In this document: positions 6,286 to 7,524 of the stretch, in pieces
How the letters are laid out: each line of letters begins with the position of its first letter
How positions within the stretch are numbered: position 1 is the stretch's first letter
From: Synechococcus sp. MED650
GTDB lineage: Bacteria > Cyanobacteriota > Cyanobacteriia > PCC-6307 > Cyanobiaceae
DNA: 7,524 nt
NCBI GenBank assembly: GCA_002691345.1
Contig: NZHI01000002.1
Span: 1 to 7,524, forward strand
Reading direction: 5' to 3'
The notes under the pieces: model-generated
The model's input: only the letters and a program-made list of their open reading frames with translations
Database searches by the model: none
What the model was told of the DNA's origin: nothing
Position numbers and translations under genes: made by a program

Positions 6286-7407
6286 TCATTTTGCGGGCTC
6301 AAACTGTGGTGCAGTCCATGTGCCGTTGAAATATGCGTCTGTTGGTGAATAGATCCGCACCGCGACATTCCAACCAGGATAGATGTCGAGGTAGTTGTCT
6401 TGACTCTTGTCACCTCCGAGATGCATTACGTACTCACCTTTATCATTTTTCTTCGCGAAAGCACTATTTACATTGTACTTTTCGCCCACGGCAAAACCAT
6501 CCTTGTCATAGACAGTGACTGACCAGAATGCCCTTGGGTCATTGGGAACATCCTTCAGCACCAACACGTGAGGCTCAGTGGAATCGACGATTGTGGGGAA
6601 GGGATACACAGCCCCCTGCTTGGGAAGACCACCCCAGCCCAAAGCAACACCGAAATCACGCATCTCATCTGAAATCTCGCCCTTTTTGCCAAAGACCATT
6701 TCGGAGGTCACACCCTCGGGTTGCATCCGCTTCTGGTAGCCAGCCCGAATGGCAAGAATTTCATCCATGTCGTACTTATTTTTGCTGACAAACTCACCGG
6801 CTTCATCCTGAACCAGCGAAATTTTCCCTTGGATCTCTGCCGCCTCCTTAAGATCAGCAGGGTCCTGCATATTCACTTGAGTGCGCACAATCACGTACGC
6901 ATATCGACTTCCAACACTTTCCCTGCTGAGTTCGTAGCGACCGGGCTTATCGCTAACGAGTGGGATCCAATGATCCTCGTCGATCACTTCAAGAATCTGA
7001 TATCGATCCGTTTCAGGCAGAACAACTATGGCTGGACTCTCAAGGTCGAGAATCGCAAAGGAATAAAGAGTGTCGAAATTTGGGCGCAGGATCGTGCGCT
7101 CTTTGGGATCCATCGCTGCACGCTGGTGCAGGAAAACACCGACGCCATCACCGCACGTGCCCTTGGCGATCTTGCGCACGTAATCGGCAAAGATCACTTC
7201 CGTTTCAGCATTAGCGTAATTCGCCTTGGTGACAGGCGTCACCTCAGTCGCTTTGCTCACGACAGCAGGACTTGGACATTCGGCAGCTGAGGATGTCGCC
7301 TGATCGGGATCAGACTGGCTAATTGTGGATTGCGTCTGACCACAACCAACAGCACCAAAAACCAATGCAGAAGCGAGAACTAACGACTTAAATGAAGAAC
7401 GAGTCAT
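6286..7407 (-). CDS. DUF1254/DUF1214-like lipoprotein, 373 residues (short paralogue B)
   Basis: It opens with TRSSFK, a hydrophobic core and the lipobox AVGC, predicting cleavage before Cys22 and lipid anchoring; a Ser/Gln/Asp-rich linker (23-42) follows. Blocks match the neighbouring 380-residue lipoprotein in order: VTPVTKANYANAETEVIFA (56-74), N-F-D-T-L-Y (110-115), GSRYAYVIVRT (166-176), GWGGLPKQGAVY (257-268), FWSVTVYDKDGFAVGE (294-309), NVNSAF (312-317), LGGD (330-333), NYLDIYPGW (338-346) and RIYSP (351-355). Cys44 and Cys85 are the only cysteines besides the lipidated one and could form a disulfide in the periplasm. The start ATG at 7405-7407 is chosen because the signal peptide begins directly after it; no Shine-Dalgarno sequence is visible. 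It is the first gene of the minus-strand run inside the window. The function is unknown. Confidence 0.89.
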   Translation of the reverse strand: MTRSSFKSLVLASALVFGAVGCGQTQSTISQSDPDQATSSAAECPSPAVVSKATEVTPVTKANYANAETEVIFADYVRKIAKGTCGDGVGVFLHQRAAMDPKERTILRPNFDTLYSFAILDLESPAIVVLPETDRYQILEVIDEDHWIPLVSDKPGRYELSRESVGSRYAYVIVRTQVNMQDPADLKEAAEIQGKISLVQDEAGEFVSKNKYDMDEILAIRAGYQKRMQPEGVTSEMVFGKKGEISDEMRDFGVALGWGGLPKQGAVYPFPTIVDSTEPHVLVLKDVPNDPRAFWSVTVYDKDGFAVGEKYNVNSAFAKKNDKGEYVMHLGGDKSQDNYLDIYPGWNVAVRIYSPTDAYFNGTWTAPQFEPAK

Positions 7408-7524
7408 GAAGAAGCAAAAAACACAGAATTGAAAAAACTAGGCTCTCAGGCAAGAGATTTAGAATGACCTTTACGCCCTCCTAGACCTAAGCCCTGTCAA
7501 AGCAAAATACAGTAAAAATGTAAA
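7408..7524 (-). promoter_or_regulatory. Upstream region of the first lipoprotein gene, with a possible -35 box
   Basis: This 117-base edge region holds no gene I can support. On the minus strand a perfect TTGACA lies at 7500-7495, but the best -10 match nearby (CGTAAA, 19-bp spacing, 3/6) is poor, so a promoter is only possible. T-rich tracts lie close to the ATG, and a distant CTAGG/CCTAG pair (7438-7442 with 7480-7484) gives only a weak potential fold. The region continues beyond the window. Confidence 0.22.

Noticed and set aside
6275..6290. AATGA/TCATT inverted repeat over the stop of the 373-residue lipoprotein gene as a terminator
   Set aside because: Only a 5-bp A/T stem that includes the stop codon; too weak to terminate, and it overlaps the candidate promoter of the next gene.
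6721..7290. Plus-strand open frame of 189 codons opposite the 373-residue lipoprotein gene
   Set aside because: It is fully antisense to a lipoprotein gene with matching paralogue blocks; the plus-strand translation shows no domain or signal sequence.
7441..7470. CTCTCAGGCAAGAG on the plus strand resembles the 3' signature of glycine riboswitches
   Set aside because: The expected upstream aptamer elements (CCGAAGG-type loop, GCAA) are missing, the stem is only 4 bp, and no plus-strand gene is seen downstream in the window.
1..7524. Scan for tRNA, rRNA, CRISPR repeats, transposase genes, IS ends or an origin
   Set aside because: No cloverleaf-like segment, regularly spaced repeat, transposase motif or paired terminal repeat was seen; gene spacing and composition are uniform across the window.

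Overview
The window looks like chromosomal DNA from a Gram-negative-type (diderm) bacterium. It encodes the end of an outer-membrane beta-barrel protein, two lipoproteins with lipobox cysteines, and two exported proteins with signal peptidase I sites. Base composition is near half G+C by eye, and most starts lack a clear Shine-Dalgarno sequence. Together with the gene content this would fit a marine picocyanobacterium of the Synechococcus type, but that is a guess: no taxonomic marker is present.

Layout. At the left edge the last 126 codons of a plus-strand outer-membrane barrel gene end at 383. Everything else lies on the minus strand. In transcription order (right to left) the genes are: a 373-residue lipoprotein (7407-6286), a 380-residue lipoprotein (6230-5088), a hairpin that looks like a terminator (5010-5043), a 516-residue exported protein (4893-3343), a 517-residue exported protein (3301-1748), and a 445-residue flavin amine oxidase (1694-357). 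The amine oxidase gene converges on the barrel gene and overlaps its 3' end by 27 bp.

The four middle genes all belong to one superfamily with DUF1254-like N-terminal and DUF1214-like C-terminal domains. They form two paralogous pairs: two cysteine-free, SPI-exported proteins of about 517 residues, and two shorter lipoproteins that share a cysteine pair with identical spacing. A tandem array of four such proteins in two localisation classes, next to a cytoplasmic amine oxidase, is the notable content of the window. The biochemical role of these DUF families is not settled as far as I know, so any pathway linking them to the amine oxidase is inference.

Gaps between genes are short (41 to 194 bp). 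The lipoprotein pair and the exported pair plus oxidase may be two transcription units separated by the 5010-5043 hairpin. Weak sigma70-like promoter candidates lie ahead of the oxidase and of the second lipoprotein. No RNA genes, insertion sequences, CRISPR arrays or broken genes were seen, and no stretch over 300 bases lacks a gene.
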